Notes under the pieces: model-generated | The model's database searches: none | Told to the model about the DNA's origin: nothing | What the model saw: the letters and a program-made list of their open reading frames with translations, nothing else | Program-made: the position numbers and the translations under genes | Part shown: in pieces, positions 43,625 to 53,055 of the stretch | How positions within the stretch are numbered: position 1 is the first letter of the stretch | Layout of the letters: every line of letters starts with the position of its first letter | Assembly (NCBI RefSeq): GCF_000829515.1 | Contig: NZ_JXRR01000021.1 | Span: 1-64,000 of the forward strand | From: Jeotgalibacillus campisalis | GTDB taxonomy: Bacteria; Bacillota; Bacilli; Bacillales; Jeotgalibacillaceae | Direction: 5' to 3' | DNA length: 64,000 bases

Positions 43625-44548
43625 TTATTTTGCCTGTTCTGCTTTTTCACCCTGTGCCTGACGCTCACGTGATGCCGCGTTCACCTGCTCGTCCGCATGA
43701 TAAGAAGAGCGTACTAGAGGGCCTGCTTCACAATGCTTAAAGCCTTTGCCCATCGCGATTTTTCGCAATTCTCCAAATTCAAGCGGCGTATAATACTTAA
43801 TAACAGGAAGATGTTTTTTGGTTGGCTGCAGATACTGACCGATCGTCATAATGTCCACATCATTCGCACGAAGATCATCCATCGTTTGAATAATTTCTTC
43901 TTTTGTTTCTCCAAGTCCAATCATAAGACTCGACTTTGTGGGAATATCAGGCTGAAGTTCTTTTGAACGCTTTAACAGTTCCAGCGAGCGGGCGTATTTT
44001 GCTCTTGCCCGAACTCTTGGCGTTAAACGTTCAACTGTTTCGATGTTGTGATTTAAAATATCAGGACGGGCATCCATCAAGGTTTTGATGTTTTCATAAA
44101 TACCTCCCATATCAGACGGAAGAACTTCTACAGTGGTAAAAGGATTTTTTCTTTTAATCGCGCGTACGGTTTCAGCGAAAACCTCTGCTCCTCCATCCTT
44201 CAAGTCATCTCTGGCTACTGCTGTTATAACAGCGTGCTTTAAATTCATCATGGCAACAGAATCTGCTACTCTTTCCGGCTCAGCCAAGTCAAGTTCCGTT
44301 GGAAGACCCGTTTTAATAGCACAAAAACGGCAGGCGCGTGTACAGACATCTCCAAGTATCATAAAAGTAGCTGTTCTTCTGATTCCCCAACATTCATGAA
44401 TATTCGGACATTTTGCTTCTTCGCAAACCGTATGAAGATTATTCTCCCTCATCATTTTCTTAAGGCCAGTATAATTTTCGTTCGTGTTTAATTTAATTTT
44501 AAGCCACTCAGGCTTTCTTAAATAACCATCTTTGGTTTTTGTACTCAT
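43625..44548 (-). CDS. lipA: Lipoyl synthase
   Basis: Radical SAM enzyme of 307 residues inserting sulfur into octanoyl-ACP/E2. The auxiliary cluster cysteines are Cys 42, 47 and 53 ([15 protein letters not shown]) and the radical SAM cysteines are Cys 69, 73 and 76 (CTRACRFC). [16 protein letters not shown] and [11 protein letters not shown] near the C-terminus are family hallmarks. It needs both Fe-S clusters, linking it to the suf, yutI and yutM genes in this window. GGGAGAG precedes the ATG. Confidence 0.95.
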   Translation of the reverse strand: MSTKTKDGYLRKPEWLKIKLNTNENYTGLKKMMRENNLHTVCEEAKCPNIHECWGIRRTATFMILGDVCTRACRFCAIKTGLPTELDLAEPERVADSVAMMNLKHAVITAVARDDLKDGGAEVFAETVRAIKRKNPFTTVEVLPSDMGGIYENIKTLMDARPDILNHNIETVERLTPRVRARAKYARSLELLKRSKELQPDIPTKSSLMIGLGETKEEIIQTMDDLRANDVDIMTIGQYLQPTKKHLPVIKYYTPLEFGELRKIAMGKGFKHCEAGPLVRSSYHADEQVNAASRERQAQGEKAEQAK

Positions 44549-44788
44549 TTAATTCTCTCCCATCTAATAGGTTCAAGGGTCCTAACCCGTTCGAAGAATT
44601 CGACAAAAAAATGAAAATATGTAAATCATTCTGACAATGTCACTTTACCACACTAACTGGCTGAAAACAAGGGAACTTAAGGGTTTCCGGCACTTCGCAA
44701 ACCTTGTTAAGGAAGTTCTGTGACAAAAAGAATCAGGCAATATACAACAATTTCACAGAGGAATTTTAGGGGCATCAGAGCACATATA

Positions 44789-44831
44789 AAAACCAGAACT
44801 GAAAAACAATATCGTTTTTCAGCCCTGGTTG
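44789..44831 (-). terminator. Terminator after metS
   Basis: Minus strand AACCAGGGCTGAAAAACG...GTTTTTCAGTTCTGGTTTTT, 36 bp past the metS stop. The 240 bp between this and lipA hold no gene I can support. Confidence 0.8.
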
Positions 44832-44866
44832 CAGATGAACAAGTTATTGATCAGCCTTTGCATAAT

Positions 44867-44974
44867 TCACGCTGACTTTTTGGACACTTTAACGGCATTT
44901 GCAATACTAGCCGCCAGACCTCCCCATAAGAGGGTGATTCCCACAATCATCATAAAGATTGCACTAGCTGTCAT
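44867..44974 (-). CDS. metS: MetS-like small subunit of a Na+-coupled amino-acid symporter
   Basis: A 35-residue single-pass membrane peptide, MTASAIFMMIVGITLLWGG followed by LAASIANAVKVSKKSA. This is the pattern of the small subunit of methionine/alanine NSS-family importers (MetPS type). It starts 14 bp after metP, behind AAAGGGGG, so it is translated from the same mRNA. Easy to miss in annotation because of its length. It is expected to stabilise or activate MetP. Confidence 0.85.
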   Translation of the reverse strand: MTASAIFMMIVGITLLWGGLAASIANAVKVSKKSA

Positions 44975-44988
44975 TGTATAATCCCCCT

Positions 44989-46512
44989 TTAATCTTTCTC
45001 GTTAAATGTCGCATGGTGTTTGCTCCATTTTCCTAAAGAGAACAAAATTCCTGCTATTAGTGCTGCGGCCGCAACCGCTACACCGCCATATAGAATAAAT
45101 TCTGTGGCATACCCTTCATAGTTTCCGGTATCATTATCAAATTCCTGCAGAATATTCTGTTTCAGCAGTCCAAACATCATGAAACCAAGAACAATTGGTG
45201 TCACAACGCCGAGACAGATTTTCCACCAAAGACCGAGACGAATGTCTGAAGTCAGATTAGCATGAGACTGCAATGTATCCGCTTTTCTAAGAATCCACAC
45301 TACCATAATGACTTCAACCAGTCCGACAGCTGCCACACCAAATTGGTTAATGTAGTAATCTGCTACATCTAAGAAGAACAGGCCTCCCTGTGTCGCAAAC
45401 AAGATCGAAATCGTTGCTGCAAGTCCCCCACCAATAATAACTGCTTTGTTCCGGCTGACACCGAATTTTTCTGTCACACCTGCTACGTAGGTTTCCGTAA
45501 TAGACATTAGGGAAGTTAATCCGGCAAGTGTTAAAGAAAGGAAGAACAGCACGCCGAAGAATCCGTTAAAGCCAGGAAACTGGTTAATAATTTGAGGGAA
45601 AACTACAAATGCAAGACCAACGCCTGCATCTGCTACTTCCGCAACCGGTACTGAAAGCTGTGTCGCCATAAAGCCCAACGCTGCAAAAACCCCGATTCCT
45701 GCAAGAAGCTCAAAGCCGGAATTTGCAAATCCTGTAATAAAGGCATTGTTCGTAATATCTGATTTCTTAGGCAAATAGCTTGAGTACGTAATCATGATGG
45801 CAAAGGCTATTGATAAACTAAAGAAAATATGACCATAAGCCGCTACCCATACAGCCGGGTTCATAATCTGATCAAAATCAGGCTGGAAAAATGCATTTAA
45901 ACCTGTAGCAGCACCCTCAAGTGTTACAGCACGCACCACGATGATCAAAAATAAGATGACAAGAGTAGGAATGAAAATCCTGTTTGCAATTTCAATTCCT
46001 TTTTTAACTCCTTTAAGAAGAATTCCAAGAGTAATGACCCAGACAAGAACTAATGGAATAAAAACGCCCCATACGATTCCTCCTGTTTCACCAGGCGCAA
46101 CTTCAGTCAGCTGAAGGAAATCAGCTTGAAGAAAGCTCCCGGTGTCTTCCCCCCACGCCTGGTCAAAGGAAAAAATGGTATACCGCATGGCCCATGCGAT
46201 AATGACCGCATAGTAGGTAGAGATAACAAAGGCGACAAATACTCCCCACCAGCCGAGCCATTCTGCTTTTTTTCCCCCTGCTCTGAAAAAGGACAGCGGG
46301 GCAGATCCACGGTACTTATGACCGATCGTAAATTCCATGATTAAAATAGGGATACCAGCTGTTAAAAGTGCAAATAAATATGGAATTAAAAAAGCTCCGC
46401 CACCATTTTCGTAAGCTACATATGGAAAACGCCAAATATTTCCTAAACCAACTGCAGATCCAACTGCGGCTAAAATAAATCCTGCACGTGTTCCCCATTG
46501 TTGACGACCCAT
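44989..46512 (-). CDS. metP: Na+-dependent NSS/SLC6-family transporter, MetP-like
   Basis: A 507-residue transporter of the LeuT/MhsT class with about 12 membrane segments. It begins WGTRAGFILAAVGSAVGLGNIWRFPYVAYENGGGAF (split in helix 1: the unwound SAVGLGN site binds Na+ and substrate). A paired small gene, metS, follows, which marks the MetPS subgroup that takes up methionine, alanine and related residues. GGGAGGG sets the ATG. No S-box or other riboswitch is visible upstream; the 287-bp gap to the next gene is A/T-rich with nothing else I can support. Confidence 0.88.
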   Translation of the reverse strand: MGRQQWGTRAGFILAAVGSAVGLGNIWRFPYVAYENGGGAFLIPYLFALLTAGIPILIMEFTIGHKYRGSAPLSFFRAGGKKAEWLGWWGVFVAFVISTYYAVIIAWAMRYTIFSFDQAWGEDTGSFLQADFLQLTEVAPGETGGIVWGVFIPLVLVWVITLGILLKGVKKGIEIANRIFIPTLVILFLIIVVRAVTLEGAATGLNAFFQPDFDQIMNPAVWVAAYGHIFFSLSIAFAIMITYSSYLPKKSDITNNAFITGFANSGFELLAGIGVFAALGFMATQLSVPVAEVADAGVGLAFVVFPQIINQFPGFNGFFGVLFFLSLTLAGLTSLMSITETYVAGVTEKFGVSRNKAVIIGGGLAATISILFATQGGLFFLDVADYYINQFGVAAVGLVEVIMVVWILRKADTLQSHANLTSDIRLGLWWKICLGVVTPIVLGFMMFGLLKQNILQEFDNDTGNYEGYATEFILYGGVAVAAAALIAGILFSLGKWSKHHATFNEKD

Positions 46513-46799
46513 TTTTATCCCTCCCGTTAAACTTCCATTGAGACTAGGAAGTTTTTGTATATTCAGATTATTGCTCCTAATCTAAAAATAGTATAGCACT
46601 TGATGCCTAAATGTAAAAGAACTATTTATTTTTATTTAATTAGTATATTGATATACAGAAAATTAATAAGTAAACACTATTTCTAAAGGAATCTTTTAAA
46701 TGTAACAGTATTCTTTACATACTTTATACATAGATGAATATAAGAATGACAGCATCAAAAGTCCCTTCTTCATACACTGCCTAAATTTGCACAAACTGC

Positions 46800-46838
46800 A
46801 AAAAAAACCTGCCGGAAGACTCCGGCAGGTTCTTTTTA
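46800..46838 (-). terminator. Terminator after the NhaC-family gene
   Basis: Minus strand CCTGCCGGAGTCTTCCGGCAGG followed by T8. Confidence 0.88.
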
Positions 46839-46849
46839 CTTAACTAGAT

Positions 46850-48451
46850 TTAAGCTTCTGTTTCATTCGCTGAAACTACTCTTTTCTTATCAGGATTGCG
46901 TCCCATGATCAGGCCAAATGCAGCGAGAAGCAGAATCACAAGTCCAAGCGCCATCCAGGTATTTCCTGTAAAACCAAGCAGAATATACCCGGCAGCAGCA
47001 ATTACTGCCCCCGTTACTGCATAAGGAACCTGTGTAATAACATGATCAATATGGTTACTTCCTGCACCAGTTGAAGACAGGATTGTCGTATCTGAAATAG
47101 GAGAGCAATGATCTCCAAACACAGAACCAGCAAGAACCGCAGCAAGGGCAGGGAGAAGAAGTGAACTATCCGTGCTCACAGCAATGGTCCCTGCAATCGG
47201 AAGAAGAATACCGAACGATCCCCAAGATGTTCCTGTAGAAAATGCCATGACGCCTGCAACTAAAAAGAGCAGCACGGGAAGCCAGGCAATATCCATATTA
47301 GATTCTGTAACAGCGTTGGCGAGAAATTCACCTGTTTCAAGTTCTCCGATGAGTCCTACAATCATCCAGGCAAAAACAAGAATATAGATGGCAGGCAGCA
47401 TGGATTTGACGCCCTCTTTTAAGGCCATAAAAAACTCAGCACCGCCAATTTTAGTTGATCGCTTCATTTGGCGTATAAAGAAGCCAATCGAAACAATGAG
47501 ACCTACTGAAGCACCCCACACAAGGGATTTTGCAACATCGGTGTATTCAAACATTTGCAGAAGTGAAGCTGAGCCGCCATTTTCTTCGCTATACAGCTGA
47601 CTGCCTGTCCACATCATGGATGCTACTGTTCCAATTACCAATGCAATGATCGGCCAAATTAGGTCTCCCACTGTGCCGTGGCTGCTTGTGGGCAGATCAT
47701 TTTTTAATTCTCCAGGGATATCTTTCGTTTCATCGTACACTTTGCCTGTTTCGATCGCACGATTTTCATGCTTTCTCATTTGGCCAAAATCAACCCCGCG
47801 GAATGCCACAATAAAGACGATTCCAAGAGCCGCCCAGACGTAAAGGTTCATCGGCACCATCTGCATAAAAGCAGAGAATGCTGTGTATTCTGTGATCGCA
47901 TGTTCTGATAATATTCCACCGATAACAGCGATAATATAAGCACCCCAGCTTGATATAGGGGAAATCACACATACCGGCGCGGCAGTCGAATCAATTAGGT
48001 ACGCAAGCTTCGCGCGGGATACACGGTGACGGTCTGTAAGCGGCCGTGCCACCTGACCTACCGCGAGCGAGTTAAAGTAGTCATCGATAAAAATGATTAC
48101 GCCTAAGCATGCGGTCAACACCTGTGCACCTGAGCGTGTTTTTACCCGCTTCATAGCCCACTCCCCAAATGCTCTTGCTCCTCCTGAAATATTAATAAAT
48201 GCGGTTATGACTCCAAGAATTAATAAGAATAAAATGATAAAAATATTCCAGAGATTTAATTCTCCGTCTGACCAAAATACACCGCTGAATGACGCCCATA
48301 GTTTTTCAAACGTACCTAAAAACGAAAAATCAACGAGCAGCAGCGCAGCTGTAATGATTCCTGCTCCTAAAGAGAGCAGTACTCTTCTTGTAAGTACCAC
48401 CATTGCAATCGCAATAATTGGCGGCAAAATCGAAAACCATGTTCCTTCCAT
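46850..48451 (-). CDS. NhaC-family carrier under lysine riboswitch control; probable lysine transporter
   Basis: A 533-residue membrane protein with about 12 hydrophobic segments. IFIDDYFNSLAVGQVARPLTD, DSTAAPVCVISPISSWGAYI, STGTSWGSFGILLPI and VFGDHCSPISDTTILSSTGA place it in the NhaC/Na+:H+ antiporter superfamily. AAGGAGG selects the ATG at 48451, so the translated part begins MEGTWFSILP; the upstream frame is the riboswitch leader. A lysine riboswitch with terminator precedes it. Riboswitch-controlled NhaC relatives have been predicted to import lysine, which I consider more likely here than Na+/H+ exchange. Confidence 0.82.
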   Translation of the reverse strand: MEGTWFSILPPIIAIAMVVLTRRVLLSLGAGIITAALLLVDFSFLGTFEKLWASFSGVFWSDGELNLWNIFIILFLLILGVITAFINISGGARAFGEWAMKRVKTRSGAQVLTACLGVIIFIDDYFNSLAVGQVARPLTDRHRVSRAKLAYLIDSTAAPVCVISPISSWGAYIIAVIGGILSEHAITEYTAFSAFMQMVPMNLYVWAALGIVFIVAFRGVDFGQMRKHENRAIETGKVYDETKDIPGELKNDLPTSSHGTVGDLIWPIIALVIGTVASMMWTGSQLYSEENGGSASLLQMFEYTDVAKSLVWGASVGLIVSIGFFIRQMKRSTKIGGAEFFMALKEGVKSMLPAIYILVFAWMIVGLIGELETGEFLANAVTESNMDIAWLPVLLFLVAGVMAFSTGTSWGSFGILLPIAGTIAVSTDSSLLLPALAAVLAGSVFGDHCSPISDTTILSSTGAGSNHIDHVITQVPYAVTGAVIAAAGYILLGFTGNTWMALGLVILLLAAFGLIMGRNPDKKRVVSANETEA

Positions 48452-48502
48452 AATGTCCTCCTTGTTCTTGACAGGGTATCTTGAGGGCAATCGTTCCAAA
48501 AA

Positions 48503-48541
48503 CGCAAAAAAGAGCAATGATAGAGGTCTCTACCATTACTC
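48503..48541 (-). terminator. Riboswitch-controlled terminator
   Basis: Minus strand GAGTAATGGTAGAG-ac-CTCTATCATTGCTC, a 14-bp stem followed by T6. It lies between the lysine aptamer and the start codon and is the expected expression platform. Confidence 0.9.
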
Positions 48542-48576
48542 TTATAGGTTTAGTAATGTATGCTCCATCACGATCT

Positions 48577-48752
48577 GTAGCTCCTCATAACGTAAAAGTA
48601 AATTTACGCAATGAGAGTGTTATCCTTGTTTAAGATAACCCCAATAGCGACGCCTTTGACATACATTCGCTATTTCGGCAGCTTTTCCTTTCAACTGTGA
48701 TCTTTGTTGTCATCCTCACACAGCGTACTTTTAAAAACTGCTCCTCTACCCC
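48577..48752 (-). ncRNA. Lysine riboswitch (L-box)
   Basis: Read on the minus strand: the P1 strand GTAGAGGAGC, AAAAGTACGC, the GGATGACAAC loop, GTTGAAAGG...GCTGCCGAAAT (the conserved GAAAGG...GCCGAA block), GCTATTGGGG, and closing TGAGGAGCTAC, in the order and spacing of the L-box aptamer. Binding of lysine should stabilise this fold and allow the downstream terminator to form, switching off the NhaC-family gene when lysine is plentiful. Confidence 0.93.
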
Positions 48753-48790
48753 ATCGGATTATGATGTGGTGATATTCTTTTTACTTTTCT

Positions 48791-48819
48791 ATAGTACCAG
48801 TCCTGAGGTTGTTTTTCAA
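48791..48819 (-). promoter_or_regulatory. Sigma-A promoter of the L-box transcript
   Basis: Minus strand TTGAAA, 17 bp, TACTAT, about 40 bp ahead of the aptamer. It adjoins the yunB stop, so this is an independent transcription unit. Confidence 0.72.
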
Positions 48820-48823
48820 GCCT

Positions 48824-49582
48824 TTATGGAGCAGGAAGCGGAACCTCCATAGAAGGTGACATGCCTTCCCCAACATTATAAATTTCTGGAACTTTTCCTC
48901 TTATCAGTCCCATGGCAACGGGTATATCCTGTTCAATCGTTGTAACGCGTGTAGCGAAAGGAACAATAATTTGAACATTGACAATTAAATGGATGTTCAC
49001 TTCCACAAAAGCATTATTGATGCCAAATTCTCTTATATTTGAAGTGATGTTTGAAGTAACATCGCCTACTGCATGAAATCGTATTGGAACTTCCGGCCCG
49101 AGATTTCCCAATAGAACATTATTTGTAGCTTGTCCTAAAGGAACCGTGTAAACAATCCCTTCCATATCACCCGAATCCTCTACCTCAAGATCGAGATCCG
49201 TCAGTGAACGCAGTACGCTTGTGTCCCCGCGTTCAATTGCCCGCAGATGCTCCTGAACTAACTGCGTCGTTTCTGCTTGCACCCGATTAATAATTTCGGT
49301 GTTAAATTGAGTGGTCACCATTTCAGCGGAATCGGTAGGAACATTTTCAATGATTTCATTTATATCCATGATATTCGCGATTTCTCTGTTTACTGCTTTA
49401 CTAATAACAAGAGCGCCAATTTTTTTTGTCTGTGATTCTGCGTAGTTCATTAATGTCGGTTTAATTCCTACGTTAATGGTCCATAATGCCAACAAGGTAA
49501 ATCCAATAAAGAGAACGATGGAAATAAACCAAACATATCGAAGCGGCAACGGCCCATATGGTCGCGCTGATTTAAATTTCAC
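48824..49582 (-). CDS. yunB: Sporulation protein YunB
   Basis: A 252-residue protein with one N-terminal membrane anchor (VWFISIVLFIGFTLLALWTI, about 17-36) and an extracytoplasmic domain containing AESQTKKIGALVISKAVNREIA and VPIRFHAVGDVTSNITSNIREFGINN. YunB is a sigma-E-controlled mother-cell protein needed for efficient sporulation; its biochemical role is unknown. The GTG at 49582 behind AAGGAGG gives almost the B. subtilis length; a longer upstream frame would bury this site in coding sequence. Genes yunD, yunE and yunF lie upstream on the same strand. Confidence 0.87.
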   Translation of the reverse strand: MKFKSARPYGPLPLRYVWFISIVLFIGFTLLALWTINVGIKPTLMNYAESQTKKIGALVISKAVNREIANIMDINEIIENVPTDSAEMVTTQFNTEIINRVQAETTQLVQEHLRAIERGDTSVLRSLTDLDLEVEDSGDMEGIVYTVPLGQATNNVLLGNLGPEVPIRFHAVGDVTSNITSNIREFGINNAFVEVNIHLIVNVQIIVPFATRVTTIEQDIPVAMGLIRGKVPEIYNVGEGMSPSMEVPLPAP

Positions 49583-49670
49583 ATAAAACGCCCTCCTTCG
49601 CTTCATTGTATGCGAAGAAGTGGACGAGTTGCCTATAATCTGAACTTCCTTACACCTGAACTGGCAGAAG

Positions 49671-51038
49671 TTAACCTGCACCCATATTTTTAAGCTTGTG
49701 CTTTAAAACATCACGCAAAAATTCAGGCATAAAATACTCTTTTTTTGCTCTTTGCATTTCAGGGAAAAAGTAACCAAAGGTAAACATATCAACAGTAGCC
49801 ACCCGGTACACTTTATCCGGTTGAATAACTTCTCCGCCTATTTTAAAAGTGTAGGAATGAGACAAGATATTTTTATAAATAAAGGTTCCAAGAATGCTTC
49901 CCCGAAAACCAAGACCTTTTACGACTGTTGTCGGCCAATCCTGATTCTGCGCCTGTCTCAACACCTCTTTCAGCTCACTTCCTTCAAGCTCGACAACACA
50001 AGGGTTAATGGGATGGGGCAAAATCCGGTGCAAATCAAATGCTGTTACCGGTCCTGCTGACAGTGAATCCAGGAGAAGTCCTCCTGTTATAATGGAACAA
50101 TCTGCCTCACACCACTCAAGCAATGCATCTGCAAGCAGAGAGGATAGAACAGAATCAGGGTCCAGCGGATGATGCGGGAGCGGATCTTTAAGAGAGGTTT
50201 CCACAGTAGACAGCAACTCTTTTCCCCGGTCCATCCACCTTTGAATTTCCTGCTTTTCTTTAGGCGACTCCTTAAGCCCGCTTGTCTCGATAAGCGAAGC
50301 ACTTTTTCGAGTGACTGAGCTGGTTTGATGATCGAAATCAATTTCCACTTTCCCGGTGTACGCACCATGCTTTCCTGCAGCAGCAAGCAGTGTTTGATTT
50401 TGAAGCTTTCCCTGTTGGAATGTATGGTGAGTATGCCCTCCCATGATGACGTCTATTTCCGGACATTCTTGTGCTACCCATTCATCTTCCCGGATGCCGA
50501 GATGGGAAAGAAAAATAACAATGTCCACTTTCTGCTTCAGCACCCGCACCTGAGCCTTCAGTTCATCTTTTGCAGGAGTAACAAGCCAGCCGAGTCTTTC
50601 GTAAAACGCGGGATATTCTGCTGTAACAGCTACAATGCCAATTTTTGTTCCTTTTTCAGTAGAGGTAATATACGTCGGGTAAACCCAGTGCGGGCGCTCT
50701 CCTTCACTGGTAAAAAGATTAGCCAGAACAACCGGAAATTGAGCTTCGTCATAAAGATGATGCAAATCTTCATGGGAAAACGTAATCCCTTCATTATTTC
50801 CAATTGTAACAGCATCGTAGCCTGCTTCATTCAACAGCCTTATGTTTTCTTTTCCCTTAGACCCTTCTGTCAGTGGATGCCAGCGGTCCGCATGATCGCC
50901 AATATCAAATAAAAAGACAGCTTCACCCTTATCCTGATGAAATTGCTTTCTTTCGATCAGGAGATCCCGGATCCTCGGCCAGTTCTCAAAATGACTGTGA
51001 AGATCATTTGTATGATAAAAATGGATGGTTTCTTTCAC
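49671..51038 (-). CDS. yunD: Metallophosphoesterase / 5'-nucleotidase (YunD-type)
   Basis: A 455-residue two-domain phosphoesterase without signal peptide. The catalytic metal motifs are HTNDLHSHFENW (about 8-19), DIGDHADRW, TIGNNEG, and IMGGHTHHTF; the C-terminal 5'-nucleotidase domain has VSTVETSLKD-like and GGLLLDSLSAG stretches. It probably hydrolyses nucleotides or cyclic nucleotides in the cytoplasm. The GTG at 51038 follows AAGGAGG by ten bases. It overlaps no neighbour but follows yunE by 22 bp. Confidence 0.87.
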   Translation of the reverse strand: MKETIHFYHTNDLHSHFENWPRIRDLLIERKQFHQDKGEAVFLFDIGDHADRWHPLTEGSKGKENIRLLNEAGYDAVTIGNNEGITFSHEDLHHLYDEAQFPVVLANLFTSEGERPHWVYPTYITSTEKGTKIGIVAVTAEYPAFYERLGWLVTPAKDELKAQVRVLKQKVDIVIFLSHLGIREDEWVAQECPEIDVIMGGHTHHTFQQGKLQNQTLLAAAGKHGAYTGKVEIDFDHQTSSVTRKSASLIETSGLKESPKEKQEIQRWMDRGKELLSTVETSLKDPLPHHPLDPDSVLSSLLADALLEWCEADCSIITGGLLLDSLSAGPVTAFDLHRILPHPINPCVVELEGSELKEVLRQAQNQDWPTTVVKGLGFRGSILGTFIYKNILSHSYTFKIGGEVIQPDKVYRVATVDMFTFGYFFPEMQRAKKEYFMPEFLRDVLKHKLKNMGAG

Positions 51039-51060
51039 GGGAGAATCGCCTCCTTCTTTG

Positions 51061-51885
51061 CTATCCCAATAGCCCCTCCACAATGGAACGGATTCCAATT
51101 AAAATCAGAATGAAACGAAGGACTAACACAAGCTTGTCCGAGCGCAGCCGGTGATTCAGCCAGGCACCCAGTTTCGCACCAACCCATGCTCCAGGAGCCA
51201 ATGCGAGAACGTAAAGCCAATTTACATTTCCTAATGCTATATGAGAGGCAGAACCTGTAAGAGATGATAAAAACACCATCAGCATGGAGGTGCCCACCGC
51301 TACATGAGGAGGAAATAAAAAAGCGATGATCATAACCGGAACCATAACAGAACCGCCGCCGATTCCAAACAAACCTGAAGCGAACCCTACTGCGAAAGCA
51401 GCCAATACTCCAATGAATGGAGGGAATCCATACTGAAACTCCACACCCTGCGGATCGGTGAAGTGACGCTGATATGAAGCGGTTTTAAAACGTTTGATTG
51501 GTTTTATTCTATTCCGCACCATGAGAATGAAAGATAAAAAAATCATAAAAAATCCAAAAGATAAATGAAATGAATCCAGTGTAAGCCGCTGATTCACCCA
51601 GGATCCAAGAATCGTACCTGGACCGCTTCCTATAAAAAACAACAGACCGCTTTTAATATCGACCGTATTCTTTTTTAAATAGGAAAGTGTAGAAGAAAGG
51701 CCTGTGAAGATCATGACGACAAGTGATATCCCTACTGCTGTCTGAGGCGTAATACCGGCAATCCAGCCTAATGAAGAACCAAAAAACAAAAGGGCAGGTA
51801 CCACAATAACTCCGCCGCCCAGTCCAATCAAGGAGCCGAGCGCGCCTGCTGCTAAACCAATTCCAAGTAATAAAAGCCATTCCAT
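51061..51885 (-). CDS. yunE: TauE/SafE-family membrane protein (YunE)
   Basis: A 274-residue protein with eight to nine hydrophobic segments. The duplicated TauE/SafE signature is seen as LGSLIGLGGGVIVVPALLFFG near the N-terminus and GFASGLFGIGGGSVMVPVMI in the second half. Members export sulfite, sulfoacetate or similar organic anions; the substrate here is unknown. Upstream of yunD and probably co-transcribed. Confidence 0.88.
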   Translation of the reverse strand: MEWLLLLGIGLAAGALGSLIGLGGGVIVVPALLFFGSSLGWIAGITPQTAVGISLVVMIFTGLSSTLSYLKKNTVDIKSGLLFFIGSGPGTILGSWVNQRLTLDSFHLSFGFFMIFLSFILMVRNRIKPIKRFKTASYQRHFTDPQGVEFQYGFPPFIGVLAAFAVGFASGLFGIGGGSVMVPVMIIAFLFPPHVAVGTSMLMVFLSSLTGSASHIALGNVNWLYVLALAPGAWVGAKLGAWLNHRLRSDKLVLVLRFILILIGIRSIVEGLLG

Positions 51886-51962
51886 TCTATTTCATCTCCA
51901 GCTTCTTGATCTGAGGTTGTTCTCCGCCCGCAGTTTCCATCCTATTAAATGAAAAAAGCCGC

Positions 51963-52811
51963 TTAAAATAAATCCAGCTGTCGCGGGGCGAGAGTTGTAT
52001 ATTCTATATTCATTAAACGCATAAAATGCTTTGCATTTTTTACGGCATGCCCGCCTGAATTATTATTAAAAAGCACGTAAACATCACCCGTCTTTTGATG
52101 CAGTGAATGAATTCGTGTCGTCCACTCAATAAGTTCTTTTTCATTATAATCATATAAATAGCGTACCTCACGCCAATTATCTTCATTTCCTTTTCGGGTC
52201 CAGCCATGTACATTGCGTCCATGAAACCGAACGAGTACAGCTTCTTCATGTGTCACGATAGGTACAATCGGAATGGATCCTTCACCAGCCTGTGGTTCAT
52301 CACAAACACTGTGAATCCATTTTTCTGCCTTTAAAAATGAGATTGTTTGATCTTTAAATGCTGGCTCATACCAAGTTTGATTGCGGAACTCAATCGCTAA
52401 AGGCAGATCAATGAGCTGCTCCTTGCAGTAACGGATATAATCTACATTCTCTTTTCGGCAGTCAAACCACGGAGGAAACTGCAAGAGCACCATTGCGAGC
52501 TTTTGTGCCTTTTGGAATGGCAGAACAGATTGTTTAAACGCACCGAACATACCCTTAATGGAATCAAAAGGGATGTCACCGCGCTGATGCCCTGTCATAC
52601 CCTGATAGGCTTTCACAACAAACCCAAAATTATCAGGGGTCTCCCTGATCCATTTCTCTACATTACGCTCAGGCTGGATTGCATAAAATGAAGCATCAAG
52701 CTCCACAATGGGAAAATGGCCGGAATAATCCTTCAGTTTTTCCCGAACACTGGAACTTTCCTGATACACATCAGGATGATCGCCCCAACCTGTTAATCCA
52801 ACATAAATCAT
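51963..52811 (-). CDS. yunF: DUF72 protein YunF
   Basis: A 282-residue TIM-barrel-like DUF72 protein: YVGLTGWGDHPDVYQ at the start, YSGHFPIVELDASFYAIQP, FGFVVKAYQGMTGHQ, LPLAIEFRNQTWY, VRFHGRNVHGW and VYVLFNNNSGGHAVKNA. Function unknown despite wide conservation; UVDE/xylose isomerase-like folds have been suggested. It is the first gene of the presumed yunF-E-D-B cluster. Confidence 0.88.
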   Translation of the reverse strand: MIYVGLTGWGDHPDVYQESSSVREKLKDYSGHFPIVELDASFYAIQPERNVEKWIRETPDNFGFVVKAYQGMTGHQRGDIPFDSIKGMFGAFKQSVLPFQKAQKLAMVLLQFPPWFDCRKENVDYIRYCKEQLIDLPLAIEFRNQTWYEPAFKDQTISFLKAEKWIHSVCDEPQAGEGSIPIVPIVTHEEAVLVRFHGRNVHGWTRKGNEDNWREVRYLYDYNEKELIEWTTRIHSLHQKTGDVYVLFNNNSGGHAVKNAKHFMRLMNIEYTTLAPRQLDLF

Positions 52812-53012
52812 GACATCACCTGCTACTATGTAAGCTTTCTTTTATTGTACCATAACAAAAAAAAGAATAACCTCATCCTATTCTTACTATACGCAGACTT
52901 AACATTTATCTATTCGTTTCGTCCGGTATTATTTAAATGAGTGGTTTGGATGCAGCTTGCGCTTGAGAAATTTGTGAATGAAAGACTGTGGATAGCTGAT
53001 GTTGAAATGAAA

Positions 53013-53041
53013 AACACACATCCTGTAAAAAGGATGTGTGC
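53013..53041 (-). terminator. Terminator of the suf operon
   Basis: CACACATCCT...AGGATGTGTG followed on the minus strand by TTTTTC; 15 bp past the sufB stop. Confidence 0.87.
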
Positions 53042-53055
53042 AATAAACTATTGTC

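Noticed and set aside
46513-46800. S-box or other riboswitch before metPS
   Set aside because: I looked for GATGAAACC/GGTGCCAATTC-type S-box blocks and other known classes on the minus strand and found none.
48452-48517. Longer N-terminus for the NhaC-family protein
   Set aside because: These 22 codons overlap the riboswitch terminator side, while AAGGAGG sits correctly before the ATG at 48451.
48093-48590. 165-codon frame antisense to the NhaC-family gene
   Set aside because: Extends through the riboswitch terminator and lacks a start signal; a shadow frame.
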